The notes: a model not told the origin generated them from the letters alone. DNA of 64,000 bases from Crossiella sp. CA-258035 (GCF_030064675.1 NZ_CP116413.1:4682001-4746000), one strand, 5' to 3'; numbered from the stretch's first letter, positions 17,060 to 25,448 are shown. Made by a program: numbers and translations.

Positions 17060-17560
17060 ATGGACCGCGCCCGGCTCGCCTGCCTCGTCTCCATCGGCTA
17101 CGTGTGGATCGCCATGACCGCTTTCGGTGGCGTGCTGGTGGAGACCGTCCTGTTGTACCCCAACATCTTCCGCGACCCACCGGCCTCGCTGGCCGAGTCG
17201 ATGGGGTTCTTCCGGGTGGTCGGGCCGGGCGATGTCTTCCGGCCGCTGGGCATGGCCACGGTGGCCGCCGCGGTGCTGGCCGCAATCACGCTGTGGCGGC
17301 GGCCGCGGGCGCGCTGGTGGTTCCTGGCCAGCCTGCTCGTGCTGGCGCTGGGGGAGGGCCTGTTCTCGGTGCTGTACCTCCACCCGCGCAACACGATCAT
17401 GTTCACCGAGGGCCTGGCCGTGCACTCCGCGGAGTTCCTGCGCCAGACCGCCGCGGAGTTCATCTTCGGCCACTACTTCCGGGTCGCCGCCACCGCGCTC
17501 ACCGCGGCCCTGGCCTTCACCGGCCTGGTCCGCCTGCTGCGCACCCGGTCCGTGGCGTGA
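17060..17560 (+). CDS. Four-helix membrane protein (DUF1772-like)
   Basis: A 166-residue integral membrane protein with four hydrophobic segments (about 8-30, 60-80, 85-105 and 135-160). Charged loops contain YPNIFRDPP and LHPRNTIMFTEG. The pattern resembles DUF1772/anthrone-oxygenase-like four-helix proteins, but the match is by topology only. It ends 28 bases before the kinase gene at 17589 and may be read with it. Confidence 0.7.
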   Translation: MDRARLACLVSIGYVWIAMTAFGGVLVETVLLYPNIFRDPPASLAESMGFFRVVGPGDVFRPLGMATVAAAVLAAITLWRRPRARWWFLASLLVLALGEGLFSVLYLHPRNTIMFTEGLAVHSAEFLRQTAAEFIFGHYFRVAATALTAALAFTGLVRLLRTRSVA

Positions 17561-17588
17561 CCAGGCGGGCTGGTCCACAGTGGACACC

Positions 17589-18713
17589 ATGCTGAGCAGC
17601 CGCCCCCGGCTCGCCGACGCCCTGCTGGCGGCCCTGGTGCTGCTGGCGGTGGGCGCGGCGATCACCGCCAACCTCGGCCGCACCGCTCCGCCGCCCCCGC
17701 TGGCCTACGCCTTCGCGCTGCTGTTCGCCGGGGTGCTGTTCCTGCGCCGCCGGCACCCGGTCCCGGTGCTGCTGCTCAGCGCCACCGCGCTGATCGCCTA
17801 CTACGTGCTCGACCTGCCCGCCATCGGCCTGGCCGTGCCACTGGCCGCCCCGCTCTACTCCGCCGCCGAGGCCGGCCGCACCCGCTGGGCCGGCGGGGTG
17901 GGCGTGGCGGTGCTGGTGGTCTCCACGGTGGCCCGCCTGGACGAGGGCGACGACCCCGGCTACGTGCTCGGCCTGGACCTGGGCGTCTCGGCCGCGCTGT
18001 TCGCCGCGGTGATCGCCTTCGGCGACGCGGTCCGCTCCCGCCGCGGCTGGCGCGCGGCCGCCGCACTGGACCGCGAACGCGAAGCCGCCGCCCGGGTGGA
18101 GCAGGAACGCCTGCGCATCGCCCGCGACCTGCACGACCTGCTCGCGCACACGGTCGCGGTGATCTCCCTGCACACCGACGTGGCCAGGGAGACCCTGCGT
18201 GAGGACCCCGACCGCGCCGAACGCTCCCTCACCGCCGTCCGCACCGCGTGCAGCGAGGTGGTGCAGGAGCTCCGCGCCACCCTCGGCGCGCTGCGCGCGG
18301 GCGAGAGCGACCCGGTGCCCGGCCTGGACCGCCTCCCCGAGCTCGTCGACGCCGCCACCACCGCGGGCCTGACCGTCACCGTGCGCGCCGAAGGCGAACC
18401 GGCCGCACTGCCCGCCGTGGCCGACGCCACCGCCTACCGGGTGACCCAGGAGTCGCTGAGCAACATCCGCCGCCACGCCAACGCCCGCACCGTCGAGATC
18501 ACCTTGTCCTACCGCCCGGACGAGCTGCGCCTGTCCGTCCGCGACGACGGAGTTGGCCCGCCCGGTCCCGCCAGCCCCGCCGCCAACGGTGGCTGGGGCA
18601 TCATGGGCATGCGCGAACGCCTGGCCCTGCTCGGCGGCGCCCTGCACACCAGCACGCCCAGCGGCGGAGGATTCTTGGTCCAGGCACACATCCCGCTGCG
18701 GGCCCGCCCATGA
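17589..18713 (+). CDS. NarL-type sensor histidine kinase
   Basis: A 374-residue membrane kinase. Residues 1-145 contain four to five hydrophobic helices. A coiled linker leads to the HisKA_3 dimerisation domain with phosphoacceptor H182 (RIARDLHDLLAH). The HATPase_c domain (about 280-370) has NIRRHANA, DDGVG and GIMGMRERLALLGG motifs. No extracytoplasmic sensor is apparent, so the signal is probably membrane-borne, as in LiaS/DesK-like kinases. The stop overlaps the response regulator ATG (ATGA at 18710-18713). Confidence 0.94.
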   Translation: MLSSRPRLADALLAALVLLAVGAAITANLGRTAPPPPLAYAFALLFAGVLFLRRRHPVPVLLLSATALIAYYVLDLPAIGLAVPLAAPLYSAAEAGRTRWAGGVGVAVLVVSTVARLDEGDDPGYVLGLDLGVSAALFAAVIAFGDAVRSRRGWRAAAALDREREAAARVEQERLRIARDLHDLLAHTVAVISLHTDVARETLREDPDRAERSLTAVRTACSEVVQELRATLGALRAGESDPVPGLDRLPELVDAATTAGLTVTVRAEGEPAALPAVADATAYRVTQESLSNIRRHANARTVEITLSYRPDELRLSVRDDGVGPPGPASPAANGGWGIMGMRERLALLGGALHTSTPSGGGFLVQAHIPLRARP

Positions 18714-19369
18714 TCCGCATCGCCCTGGTCGACGACCAGTACCTGGTCCGCGAGGGCCTGCGCGCGCTGCTCGACCGCGCCGAGGACATCACCGTGGTCG
18801 GCGAGGCCGACAACGGCGAGTCCGGCCTCGCGCTGGTCCGCCGGGAACGCCCGGACGTGGTGCTGATGGACATCCGCATGCCCGGCACCGACGGCCTGAC
18901 CGCCACCCGGGAGATCGTCGCCGACCCCGCGCTGCGCGAGGTCCGGGTGATCGTGCTGACCACCTTCGACACCGACGAGCACATCCTGGCCGCAGTCCGC
19001 GCCGGCGCCTCCGGCTTCCTGCTCAAGGACACCGGCCCGGACGAGCTGCGCAACGCGGTGCGCATCGTGGCAGGCGGCGACGCGCTGCTGTCCCCGGCGG
19101 TCACCCGCAGGGTCATGCACGCCGCCGCCACCAGCCCGCCCCGCGCCGACCTGCGGCGGCTGGCCGTGCTCACCGACCGCGAACGGGAGGTGCTGGCCAC
19201 GGTCGGCGCGGGCCGCTCCAACGACGAGATCGCCGCCCTGCTGCACATCAGCCCGGCCACCGCCCGCACCCACGTGAGCAGGCTGCTGACCAAACTGCAC
19301 GCCCGCGACCGCGCCCAGCTGGTGGTGCTGGCCTACGAGACCGGCCTGATCACCCCGGGCGGCCAGTAG
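18710..19369 (+). CDS. NarL/FixJ-family response regulator
   Basis: A 219-residue partner of the kinase at 17589. The receiver domain has D8-D9, phosphoacceptor D54 in VLMDIRMPG and GFLLKD. The LuxR HTH spans about 150-210 (LTDREREVLATVG, then ISPATARTHVSRLLTKL). Translationally coupled to the kinase. Its end overlaps the convergent oxidoreductase gene by 20 bases. It is a close structural cousin of the regulator at 83-706. Confidence 0.95.
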   Translation: MIRIALVDDQYLVREGLRALLDRAEDITVVGEADNGESGLALVRRERPDVVLMDIRMPGTDGLTATREIVADPALREVRVIVLTTFDTDEHILAAVRAGASGFLLKDTGPDELRNAVRIVAGGDALLSPAVTRRVMHAAATSPPRADLRRLAVLTDREREVLATVGAGRSNDEIAALLHISPATARTHVSRLLTKLHARDRAQLVVLAYETGLITPGGQ

Positions 19370-20216
19370 TCAGCAACACCTTGCCGCGCACCGCGCCCGC
19401 TTCACTGAGCCGGTGCACCTCAGCCGTGCCGGCCAGCGTCCGCACCGCACTGACCTCCACCCGCACCAGCCCGACCAGCTCCGCCAGCTGCGCACGATCA
19501 GGCCGCGCCACCACATGGCTGGCATTCGCCGCCACCACCGGCGTGGCCACCGACACGAACACCCGCGCCAACCCGGCCAGCCGCAACCCCTCCGCCGCGC
19601 TGACCGGCACCACGTTGAGCACCACGTCCACCGGCTCGTCAAAGACGGCGGTGGTGTAGTCGACCACCTCGTCAGCCCCCAGCTGCCGCACCGCCTCCGC
19701 ACTCCGCGCACTGGCCGTGGCGATCACGTGCGCCCCGGCCCGCCTGGCCAGCTGCACCGCGAACCCGCCGATCCCACCCCCGGCCCCGTTGACCAGCACC
19801 CGCTGCCCGGCCGCCACCCCCGCCGCCGCGACCGCCTGCATCGCGGTCAACCCCGCCAGCGGAATCCCCGCCGCATGCGCCAACGGCATCGACCCGGGCG
19901 CCGCCACCAGCCGTTCCACCGGCGCGACCACGAACTCCGAGGCCGCCCCGCCATCCACCCACCCGACCACCGCGTCCCCAACGGCGAACTCCGACACCCC
20001 GTCCCCGAGCCCGGTGACCACCCCGGCCACATCCCAGCCCAGCGCGAACGGCAGCGGCACCGGGAACACCCCGGCCCGCACCGCGATCTCGGTCGGGTTG
20101 AACGAGGTGGCCACCACCGCCACCAGCACCTCGCCCACCCCCGGCTGCGGCACCGGCACCTGGTCCAGCCTGATCACTGACGCATCTCCGTGCTCATGCA
20201 CGCGCACACTCAACAC
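19350..20216 (-). CDS. NADP-dependent quinone-reductase-like oxidoreductase
   Basis: A 288-residue MDR-family enzyme without the alcohol-dehydrogenase zinc cluster. It has the VVATSFNPTEIAVRAG signature near the N-terminus and the cofactor loop VNGAGGGIGGFAVQLA. It is divergent from an AraC regulator at 20300 (83 bases apart), which probably controls it. Compared with the paralogue at 13186 it is about 20 residues shorter. Confidence 0.88.
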   Translation of the reverse strand: MLSVRVHEHGDASVIRLDQVPVPQPGVGEVLVAVVATSFNPTEIAVRAGVFPVPLPFALGWDVAGVVTGLGDGVSEFAVGDAVVGWVDGGAASEFVVAPVERLVAAPGSMPLAHAAGIPLAGLTAMQAVAAAGVAAGQRVLVNGAGGGIGGFAVQLARRAGAHVIATASARSAEAVRQLGADEVVDYTTAVFDEPVDVVLNVVPVSAAEGLRLAGLARVFVSVATPVVAANASHVVARPDRAQLAELVGLVRVEVSAVRTLAGTAEVHRLSEAGAVRGKVLLTTGRPG

Positions 20217-20267
20217 ACCCCGAACCTAGATCCGCCCACCGAGACGAACCATGTGTCCAAAGCGCGA

Positions 20268-20290
20268 TTTCCTACGCGATCGTCTCCTAC
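20268..20290 (+). repeat. Direct repeat upstream of the AraC gene
   Basis: TTTCCTAC (20268-20275) and TCTCCTAC (20283-20290) are spaced by 15 bases immediately before the GTG start at 20300. AraC proteins usually bind such direct repeats, so this may be an autoregulatory or target site for the divergent oxidoreductase gene. Only two short copies are seen. Confidence 0.35.
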
Positions 20291-20299
20291 CCTGACCGC

Positions 20300-21301
20300 G
20301 TGGACCTGCTCAGCGACGTGCTCACCGTGCTCCGCACCGGCAACCCCCGCTCCGCCCACGTGACCTGGCACGGCAACTGGCGCCAGGACTACGCCGAGGT
20401 CCCGGGCGCCGCGGGCTTCCACGTGGTGCTCCAGGGCGAGTGCACGCTGCGCGCACCCACTGAGCTGCACCTGGCCAAGGGCGACATCCTGTTCCTCCCC
20501 ACCAGCCCCAACCACACCCTGACCGCCAACTCGCCCGCCGACGCCCCCGTGCCGCCCAGCCTCGCCGCCCACATGCCCGGCCCAGCCTCCGCTTCGCCCA
20601 GCCCTGCCGCGAACGCGCCCGGCCCCGCCCCCGGTCCGCCCGACCACCCGGCCCACGCCATGCCCGCACCCGCCGACACCTCCGCCCGTCACGTCCGCGC
20701 CACCACCCCCGGCCCCGGCCCGATCACCACCGTCACCCTCTGCGGCGCCTACGAGCTCACCCCCGCCCGCACCCACCCCCTCCTGCGCACCCTCCCCGCC
20801 ACCGTCCACCTCCCCGTCGCGACCCAGCCCCCCGAGCTGACCGCCGCCCGCACCCTGCTCGCCCGCGAGCTGACCAGCCCCGGCCAGGGCACCGACGCCC
20901 TGATCCCCGCCCTCCTGGACACCCTGTTCGTCTACCTGCTCCGCGGCTGCCTGACCGCCACCGGCACCGGCTGGTCCGCCGCCCTGCGTGACCCGGCTAC
21001 CGCCGCCGCGCTCCAGGCCATGCACGACAACCCGGCCCACCCGTGGACCGTGGCCAAGCTCGCCGCCGAGGCCGGCCTCTCCCGCGCGCCCTTCGCCCGC
21101 CGCTTCACCACCCTGGTCGGCCAGCCCCCGCTGACCTACCTCACCTGGTGGCGGATGACCACCGCCGCCCGCCTGCTGCGCGAGACCGCCGACCCGGTGG
21201 GCGTCATCGCGGCCAGGGTCGGCTACCTCTCCGAGTTCGCCCTCGCCACCGCGTTCAAGCGCGCCTTCGGCCAGCCGCCAGGCCGGTACCGGCGGCGCTA
21301 G
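20300..21301 (+). CDS. AraC regulator with cupin sensor and Pro/Ala-rich insert
   Basis: A 333-residue regulator. Residues 1-75 begin a cupin_6 sensor (HVVLQGECTLRA, KGDILFLPT). Residues about 78-140 are a low-complexity Pro/Ala/Ser insert inside the sensor domain, after which the cupin resumes at VTLCGAYEL. The C-terminal AraC domain (about 230-333) has TVAKLAAEAGLSRAPFARRF and VGVIAARVGYLSEFALATAF. GTG start. Divergent from the MDR enzyme, a common pairing for this AraC class. Its stop interlocks (CTAG) with the CGNR gene. Confidence 0.9.
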   Translation: MDLLSDVLTVLRTGNPRSAHVTWHGNWRQDYAEVPGAAGFHVVLQGECTLRAPTELHLAKGDILFLPTSPNHTLTANSPADAPVPPSLAAHMPGPASASPSPAANAPGPAPGPPDHPAHAMPAPADTSARHVRATTPGPGPITTVTLCGAYELTPARTHPLLRTLPATVHLPVATQPPELTAARTLLARELTSPGQGTDALIPALLDTLFVYLLRGCLTATGTGWSAALRDPATAAALQAMHDNPAHPWTVAKLAAEAGLSRAPFARRFTTLVGQPPLTYLTWWRMTTAARLLRETADPVGVIAARVGYLSEFALATAFKRAFGQPPGRYRRR

Positions 21302-21846
21302 CCCTTGTGCCGCTGGTAGTAGCGCGCCACCCGGGCCCGGTTGCCGCAGCGCTGCGCCGAGCACCACCGCCGCCGCGGATGCGCGGGCAGGAACAGCAGC
21401 ACGCAGTCCTCGCTCTCGCACTCCCGCACCTCGGCCACCGGCCCCGCGATCAGCTCCGCCACTGCCTCGGCCAGCTCCGCCCCCACCCGCTGCGCGGCCG
21501 AACCTGACCGGACCCGGCGCACCACCACCCCGCCGTCCCAGCTCAGCTCCTGGTGCACCGGCGCGGCGCGCTGCAACTCGGTCAGTCCCGGCAGCACCTC
21601 CGCCGGCGGCTCCTGCCCGTGCCGCAGCGCCAGCACCGCGGCCGCCGCCAGCTCGCGCGCCGCGAACACCGCCTCGCGCACCGCCTCGGTGTCCGGGGGC
21701 GCGGACAACCGGCCGGACTGCACGGCCAGCCACTCACGCAGTCCCTCCGGCATGGCCAGCAGGTCCACCGGCTCGCCGCCGAGGTGTGGACGCGTGTTGA
21801 GCAGGTCCAACGCCAGCTGCTCACCGGTCAACGGGAACTCCACCAT
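21298..21846 (-). CDS. CGNR zinc-finger regulator (ABATE domain)
   Basis: A 182-residue protein. The N-terminal ABATE-like domain (about 1-125) begins FPLTGEQLALDLLNTRP. The C-terminal CGNR finger is CESEDCVLLFL then RRRWCSAQRCGNRARVARYY, with four cysteines for zinc. Such proteins are predicted small-molecule-responsive regulators. It is divergent from the hydrolase at 21929, with CTAATG-containing inverted repeats between them, so that enzyme is the likely target. Confidence 0.92.
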   Translation of the reverse strand: MVEFPLTGEQLALDLLNTRPHLGGEPVDLLAMPEGLREWLAVQSGRLSAPPDTEAVREAVFAARELAAAAVLALRHGQEPPAEVLPGLTELQRAAPVHQELSWDGGVVVRRVRSGSAAQRVGAELAEAVAELIAGPVAEVRECESEDCVLLFLPAHPRRRWCSAQRCGNRARVARYYQRHKG

Positions 21847-21901
21847 GTAGCTAATGCTACTGCACCGACTTGACCCATTAGTCCCCGACGGTCTACTAAT
21901 G
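21847..21901. promoter_or_regulatory. CTAATG-containing inverted repeats and promoter
   Basis: GTAGCTAATGCTAC (21847-21860) is a perfect 5-4-5 repeat touching the CGNR start codon. CATTAGT (21876-21882) and ACTAATG (21895-21901) form a second 7-base inverted repeat. CTAATG or its complement therefore occurs three times. TTGACC (21870-21875) and TACTAA (21894-21899) at an 18-base spacing make a reasonable promoter for the downstream hydrolase, overlapped by the second repeat. Confidence 0.65.
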
Positions 21902-21928
21902 CATCAAGCGACCAGAGAGGCATGTGAC

Positions 21929-22798
21929 ATGACCGCGCTGACCCTGCCCCGGATCACCCACCGGCACGTCGAGGTGGACGGACTGCGGATCTTCTACCGG
22001 GAGGCCGGCCCGGCCGAGGCCCCCACCTTGCTGCTGCTGCACGGTTTCCCGACCGCCTCGCACCAGTTCCGCCGCCTGTTCGAGGCCCTCGGCTCCGACT
22101 ACCACCTGGTCGCCCCCGACCTGCCCGGCTTCGGCCACAGCGACACCCCGGACCCGGCCGAGTTCGCCTACACCTTCGACCGCCTCGCCGAGGTGATCAC
22201 CGGCTTCGTGGACGCACTCGACCTGCGCCGCTACGCCCTCTACCTCTTCGACTACGGCGCGCCGGTCGGCTTCCGCCTCGCCGAGGCCAGGCCGGAGCGG
22301 GTCGCCGGGCTCGTGGTGCAGAACGGCAACGCCTACCACGAGGGCATCTCCGCGCTGTTCCAGCAGGTCATCGACCTGCGCCCGGAGCAGCCCGGCGCCG
22401 AGGAACTCCTGCTGCGCGAGGTCTCCAGCGGCTCGCTGGACCTGCAGTACCTCACCGGCGTGCGCGACCGCTCACTGGTCGACCCGGACAGCCCCGCCCT
22501 GGACCAGCGGCTGCTCGACCTGCCGCGGCACCAGCGGGTCCAGGTCCAGCTGATGTTCGACTACCACCGCAACCTGGAGCGCTACCCGGACTGGCAGCAC
22601 TGGCTGCGCACGCACACCCCGCCCACGCTGATCGCCTGGGGCCGGAACGACCCGTTCTTCACCGAGTCCGGCGCGCACGCCTACCTCCGCGATCTCCCCG
22701 GGGCCGAACTGCACCTCTTCGACACCGGCCACTTCGCCCTGGAGGAGCGGCTGCAGGAGATCGCGGCCCTGATCGCGGAGTTCTTGGACAAGCTCTGA
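21929..22798 (+). CDS. Haloalkane dehalogenase / epoxide hydrolase-like enzyme
   Basis: A 289-residue alpha/beta hydrolase. It has the oxyanion motif LLLHGFPTASHQFR and nucleophile elbow LFDYGAPVG, in which the nucleophile is aspartate (D108) rather than serine, as in haloalkane dehalogenases and epoxide hydrolases. The histidine is in DTGHFALEE near the C-terminus. The cap region contains tyrosines and tryptophans (FDYHRNLERYPDWQ). ATG 21929 follows AGAGAGG. Probably controlled by the divergent CGNR regulator; a strong hairpin follows the stop. Confidence 0.88.
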   Translation: MTALTLPRITHRHVEVDGLRIFYREAGPAEAPTLLLLHGFPTASHQFRRLFEALGSDYHLVAPDLPGFGHSDTPDPAEFAYTFDRLAEVITGFVDALDLRRYALYLFDYGAPVGFRLAEARPERVAGLVVQNGNAYHEGISALFQQVIDLRPEQPGAEELLLREVSSGSLDLQYLTGVRDRSLVDPDSPALDQRLLDLPRHQRVQVQLMFDYHRNLERYPDWQHWLRTHTPPTLIAWGRNDPFFTESGAHAYLRDLPGAELHLFDTGHFALEERLQEIAALIAEFLDKL

Positions 22799-22807
22799 CC
22801 TGCACGA

Positions 22808-22846
22808 ACAGGGCCGGTCGCGCGATCCTTGCGCGACCGGCCCTGT
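22808..22846 (+). terminator. Strong 16-bp stem terminator-like hairpin
   Basis: ACAGGGCCGGTCGCGC (22808-22823) pairs perfectly with 22831-22846 around the loop GATCCTT. It lies 9 bases after the hydrolase stop. No U-tract follows, as is usual in actinobacterial terminators. Confidence 0.85.
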
Positions 22847-22847
22847 C

Positions 22848-22865
22848 TACGTACACTCATACGTA
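22848..22865. promoter_or_regulatory. Paired TACGTA sites upstream of the EXLDI gene
   Basis: TACGTA palindromes occur at 22848-22853 and 22860-22865, twelve bases apart, between the hairpin and the EXLDI GTG start. They may be a dimer-binding site controlling the EXLDI gene and exporter; no regulator gene for them is in the immediate neighbourhood. Confidence 0.4.
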
Positions 22866-22899
22866 TAGCAGGCCGAGGGGTGGGGGTTAGGATGCTGTC

Positions 22900-23466
22900 G
22901 TGCCGAACAAGACGATCTACGTTTCCGGTGATGACCTGGAACTGTTCGCCCGCGCGCAGGAGCTCGCCGGGGGCAGTCTCTCCGCCGCGATCGTGGCCGC
23001 GCTGCGCCGGTACGTGGACATGGAAGAGGGCAGGGCCGCCGGCTTCGACGAGGTCGTGGTCAAGGTCGGGCCCGGGGTCGGCCGCAAGGTGCGCTTCTCC
23101 GGCGTGCTGCTCGGCGAGTGGGGCAACGCCAGTGACCAACGGGTCGAGGTGTACCGGGTCTACCGCTCGCGCACCGGCAAGTTCGTGCTGCACATCGACC
23201 GCTCGCCGGAGTGGACCGCAGGCGAGCCCGGCACCGAGGGCAGTGGACCGGCCGAGGGCTGGCGCGGCCTGATCGGCATGGGGCAGAACCAGAGCTGGTC
23301 CAGCTTCCTCGGCCTCAGCGAGCAGACCTGGGGCTTCAACCAGGGCGAGGCCACCCTTGAGGTGGTCGAGACCGTGACCGAGTTGCAGGCCAAGATCCCG
23401 GCCGAGCTCTACAGCCTGATCGCCAGGGCCGCCGAACAGCCGCCCGTCGAGGACCTCGACATCTGA
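22900..23466 (+). CDS. EXLDI-family protein linked to an ABC exporter
   Basis: A 188-residue protein ending in EDLDI, matching the E-X-L-D-I C-terminal signature of the EXLDI family. Its N-terminus (NKTIYVSGDDLELFARAQEL, then SLSAAIVAALRRYV) looks like a ribbon-helix-helix DNA-binding module. The middle is beta-rich with a conserved WRGLIGMGQNQSW-type stretch. Family members typically sit beside a DrrAB-like ABC transporter, as here. A regulatory or sensor role for the exporter is likely; the biochemical function is unknown. GTG start at 22900. Confidence 0.85.
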   Translation: MPNKTIYVSGDDLELFARAQELAGGSLSAAIVAALRRYVDMEEGRAAGFDEVVVKVGPGVGRKVRFSGVLLGEWGNASDQRVEVYRVYRSRTGKFVLHIDRSPEWTAGEPGTEGSGPAEGWRGLIGMGQNQSWSSFLGLSEQTWGFNQGEATLEVVETVTELQAKIPAELYSLIARAAEQPPVEDLDI

Positions 23467-23585
23467 TCCACCGCTTCCACCTGCGGTAATCCAGCCCGGC
23501 CGAGCACGCCGGGTCTCTTCGCGCTGCCCATCAAGGGCCCAGTGCGCCCATCGACATTCGCAAACGGAAACGAAGTGAGCACATC

Positions 23586-24551
23586 ATGACAGTCAGGTCC
23601 GCCCGGTCGGCGATCACGGTGACCGGCCTGCACAAGTCCTTCGGCGAGCACGTGGTGCTCGACGGCCTGGAGCTGGACGTCGCCGAGAGCACGGTCTTCG
23701 CCCTGCTCGGCCCCAACGGCGCGGGCAAGACCACCGCGGTGCGCATCCTGTCCACGCTGATCAGCCCGGACCGGGGACAGCTGCGGGTGGCCGGGCACGA
23801 CGTGCTGGCCGACCCGGCCGGGGTGCGCGCCGCGATCGGCGTCACCGGGCAGTTCTCCGCGGTGGACAACCTGCTCACCGGCCGGGAGAACCTCCAGCTG
23901 ATGGCCGACCTCAACCACCTGCCCACCCCGGCGGGCCGCCGCCGCGCCGCCGAGCTGCTGACCAAGTTCGACCTGGTCCAGGCCGCGGACAAGCTCGCGG
24001 CCACCTACTCCGGTGGCATGCGCAGGCGGCTGGACCTGGCCATGACGCTGGTCGGCTCGCCGCGGGTGATCTTCCTGGACGAGCCCACCACCGGGCTGGA
24101 CCCGCGCAGCAGGCACACCATGTGGGAGATCATCCGCGAGCTGGTCGCCGAGCAGGGCGTGACCCTGTTCCTGACCACCCAGTACCTGGAGGAGGCCGAC
24201 CAGCTCGCCGACCGGATCGCCGTGCTCGACCACGGCAGGCTGGTCGCCGAGGGGACGGCGGAGGAGCTCAAGCGCCGCATCCCCGGCGGGTTCGTCCAGC
24301 TGCGCTTCCCCAGCCACTACCAGCTGGCCGCCGCCGAGCGGATCTTCCCGGCGGGCACGCCCGACCCGCAGTCGCTCACCCTGCAAGTCCCGGGCGACGG
24401 CAGCGTGCTGGAGCTGCGCGCCGTGCTGGACCGGCTCGACAGCCACCGCATCGAGGTCGACCGGCTCACCGTGCACACCCCCGACCTCGACGACGTCTTC
24501 TTCGCCCTCACCGGCCACGCGGCCGACGCTGACAAGGAACTCGCCCGATGA
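23586..24551 (+). CDS. ABC exporter ATP-binding protein (DrrA type)
   Basis: A 321-residue ATPase. Walker A is GPNGAGKTT (residues 43-51), the signature is YSGGMRRRLDLAM, Walker B is VIFLDEPTTGLDPRS, followed by the H-loop region. The C-terminal extension (about 230-321) is typical of daunorubicin-resistance DrrA proteins. It pairs with the permease at 24548 (ATGA overlap). It should power export of a hydrophobic drug-like compound; the substrate cannot be read. The 119-base gap after the EXLDI gene holds no obvious terminator. Confidence 0.94.
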   Translation: MTVRSARSAITVTGLHKSFGEHVVLDGLELDVAESTVFALLGPNGAGKTTAVRILSTLISPDRGQLRVAGHDVLADPAGVRAAIGVTGQFSAVDNLLTGRENLQLMADLNHLPTPAGRRRAAELLTKFDLVQAADKLAATYSGGMRRRLDLAMTLVGSPRVIFLDEPTTGLDPRSRHTMWEIIRELVAEQGVTLFLTTQYLEEADQLADRIAVLDHGRLVAEGTAEELKRRIPGGFVQLRFPSHYQLAAAERIFPAGTPDPQSLTLQVPGDGSVLELRAVLDRLDSHRIEVDRLTVHTPDLDDVFFALTGHAADADKELAR

Positions 24552-25342
24552 GCACGATGGCCCTGACCGCCCGGCCCGCCACCGTCCGCGACTCGCTGAC
24601 CATGCTGCGCAGGGACCTGCGGCACGCCCAGCGCTACCCGCTGATGACCGTGGCCACGGTGCTGATGCCGCTGCTGATGATGCTGCTGTTCGGCTTCGTC
24701 TTCGGCAACGCGATGAGCCCGTTCACCGGCTCCGGCAACTACCTCAACTACCTCACCCCCGGGATCGTGCTGATGGCCATCGGCGCCTCGAGCGGCAGCG
24801 CGGTGGCGATCAAGGTGTGCTCGGACATGCAGCAGGGGATCATCGCCCGGTTCCGCACCATGTCGATCAGCCGCAGCTCGGTGCTGATCGGCCAGGTCCT
24901 GGGCGGGTTGTTGCGCACCCTGGTCAGCGTCACGCTGATCATCTTGCTGGCCGTGCTGATGGGCTTCCGGCCGACCGCGGGACCGGGGGAGTGGCTGGCG
25001 GCGTTCGGTCTGGTCACGCTGGTGATCGTGGCCTTCACCTGGCTCGCGGTGGCCATCGGCCTGGTCGCCAAGACCGAGGGCGGGGCCAACACCGCGGCTT
25101 TCCCGCTGCAGTTCCTGCCCTTCCTGAGCAGCGCGTTCATCCCACCGGCCGCGATGTCCGACGGGGTGGCGCTGGTGGCTCAGTACCAGCCGTTCACCCC
25201 GATCGTGGACACCCTGCGGGGCCTGCTCACCGGGACGCCGATCGGCTACAGCTGGCTGATCGCGATCGCCTGGTGCCTCGGACTGGCGATCTTCGGCGCG
25301 GTCATGGCGGTCCGGCTCTACAACCGTGATTCGTCGCAGTAA
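24548..25342 (+). CDS. ABC-2 type permease (DrrB type)
   Basis: A 264-residue membrane protein with six predicted helices. The ABC-2 family stretch LTPGIVLMAIGASSGSAVAIKVCSDMQ is shown in part as NYLTPGIVLM and IIARFRTMSISR, and a later FLSSAFIPPAAM motif is typical of DrrB. Start overlaps the ATPase stop. With the ATPase it forms a half-size exporter. A large imperfect hairpin follows at 25404-25448. Confidence 0.93.
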   Translation: MSTMALTARPATVRDSLTMLRRDLRHAQRYPLMTVATVLMPLLMMLLFGFVFGNAMSPFTGSGNYLNYLTPGIVLMAIGASSGSAVAIKVCSDMQQGIIARFRTMSISRSSVLIGQVLGGLLRTLVSVTLIILLAVLMGFRPTAGPGEWLAAFGLVTLVIVAFTWLAVAIGLVAKTEGGANTAAFPLQFLPFLSSAFIPPAAMSDGVALVAQYQPFTPIVDTLRGLLTGTPIGYSWLIAIAWCLGLAIFGAVMAVRLYNRDSSQ

Positions 25343-25403
25343 CGTAACGTCGCATAAACACAACGCAAACCAAACTCAGTCGGACTCGATCAACCCGACC
25401 AGT

Positions 25404-25448
25404 CCTGGTTGACCGCCGATAATGTTCACTTATCGGAGGTCAACCAGG
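25404..25448. terminator. 19-bp near-perfect hairpin after drrAB-type genes
   Basis: The left arm 25404-25422 (CCTGGTTGACCGCCGATAA) pairs with 25430-25448 (TTATCGGAGGTCAACCAGG) with a single mismatch, around a 7-base loop. It could terminate the exporter transcript. Because it lies in the leader of the coiled-coil gene it could equally be that gene's operator. Confidence 0.6.
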
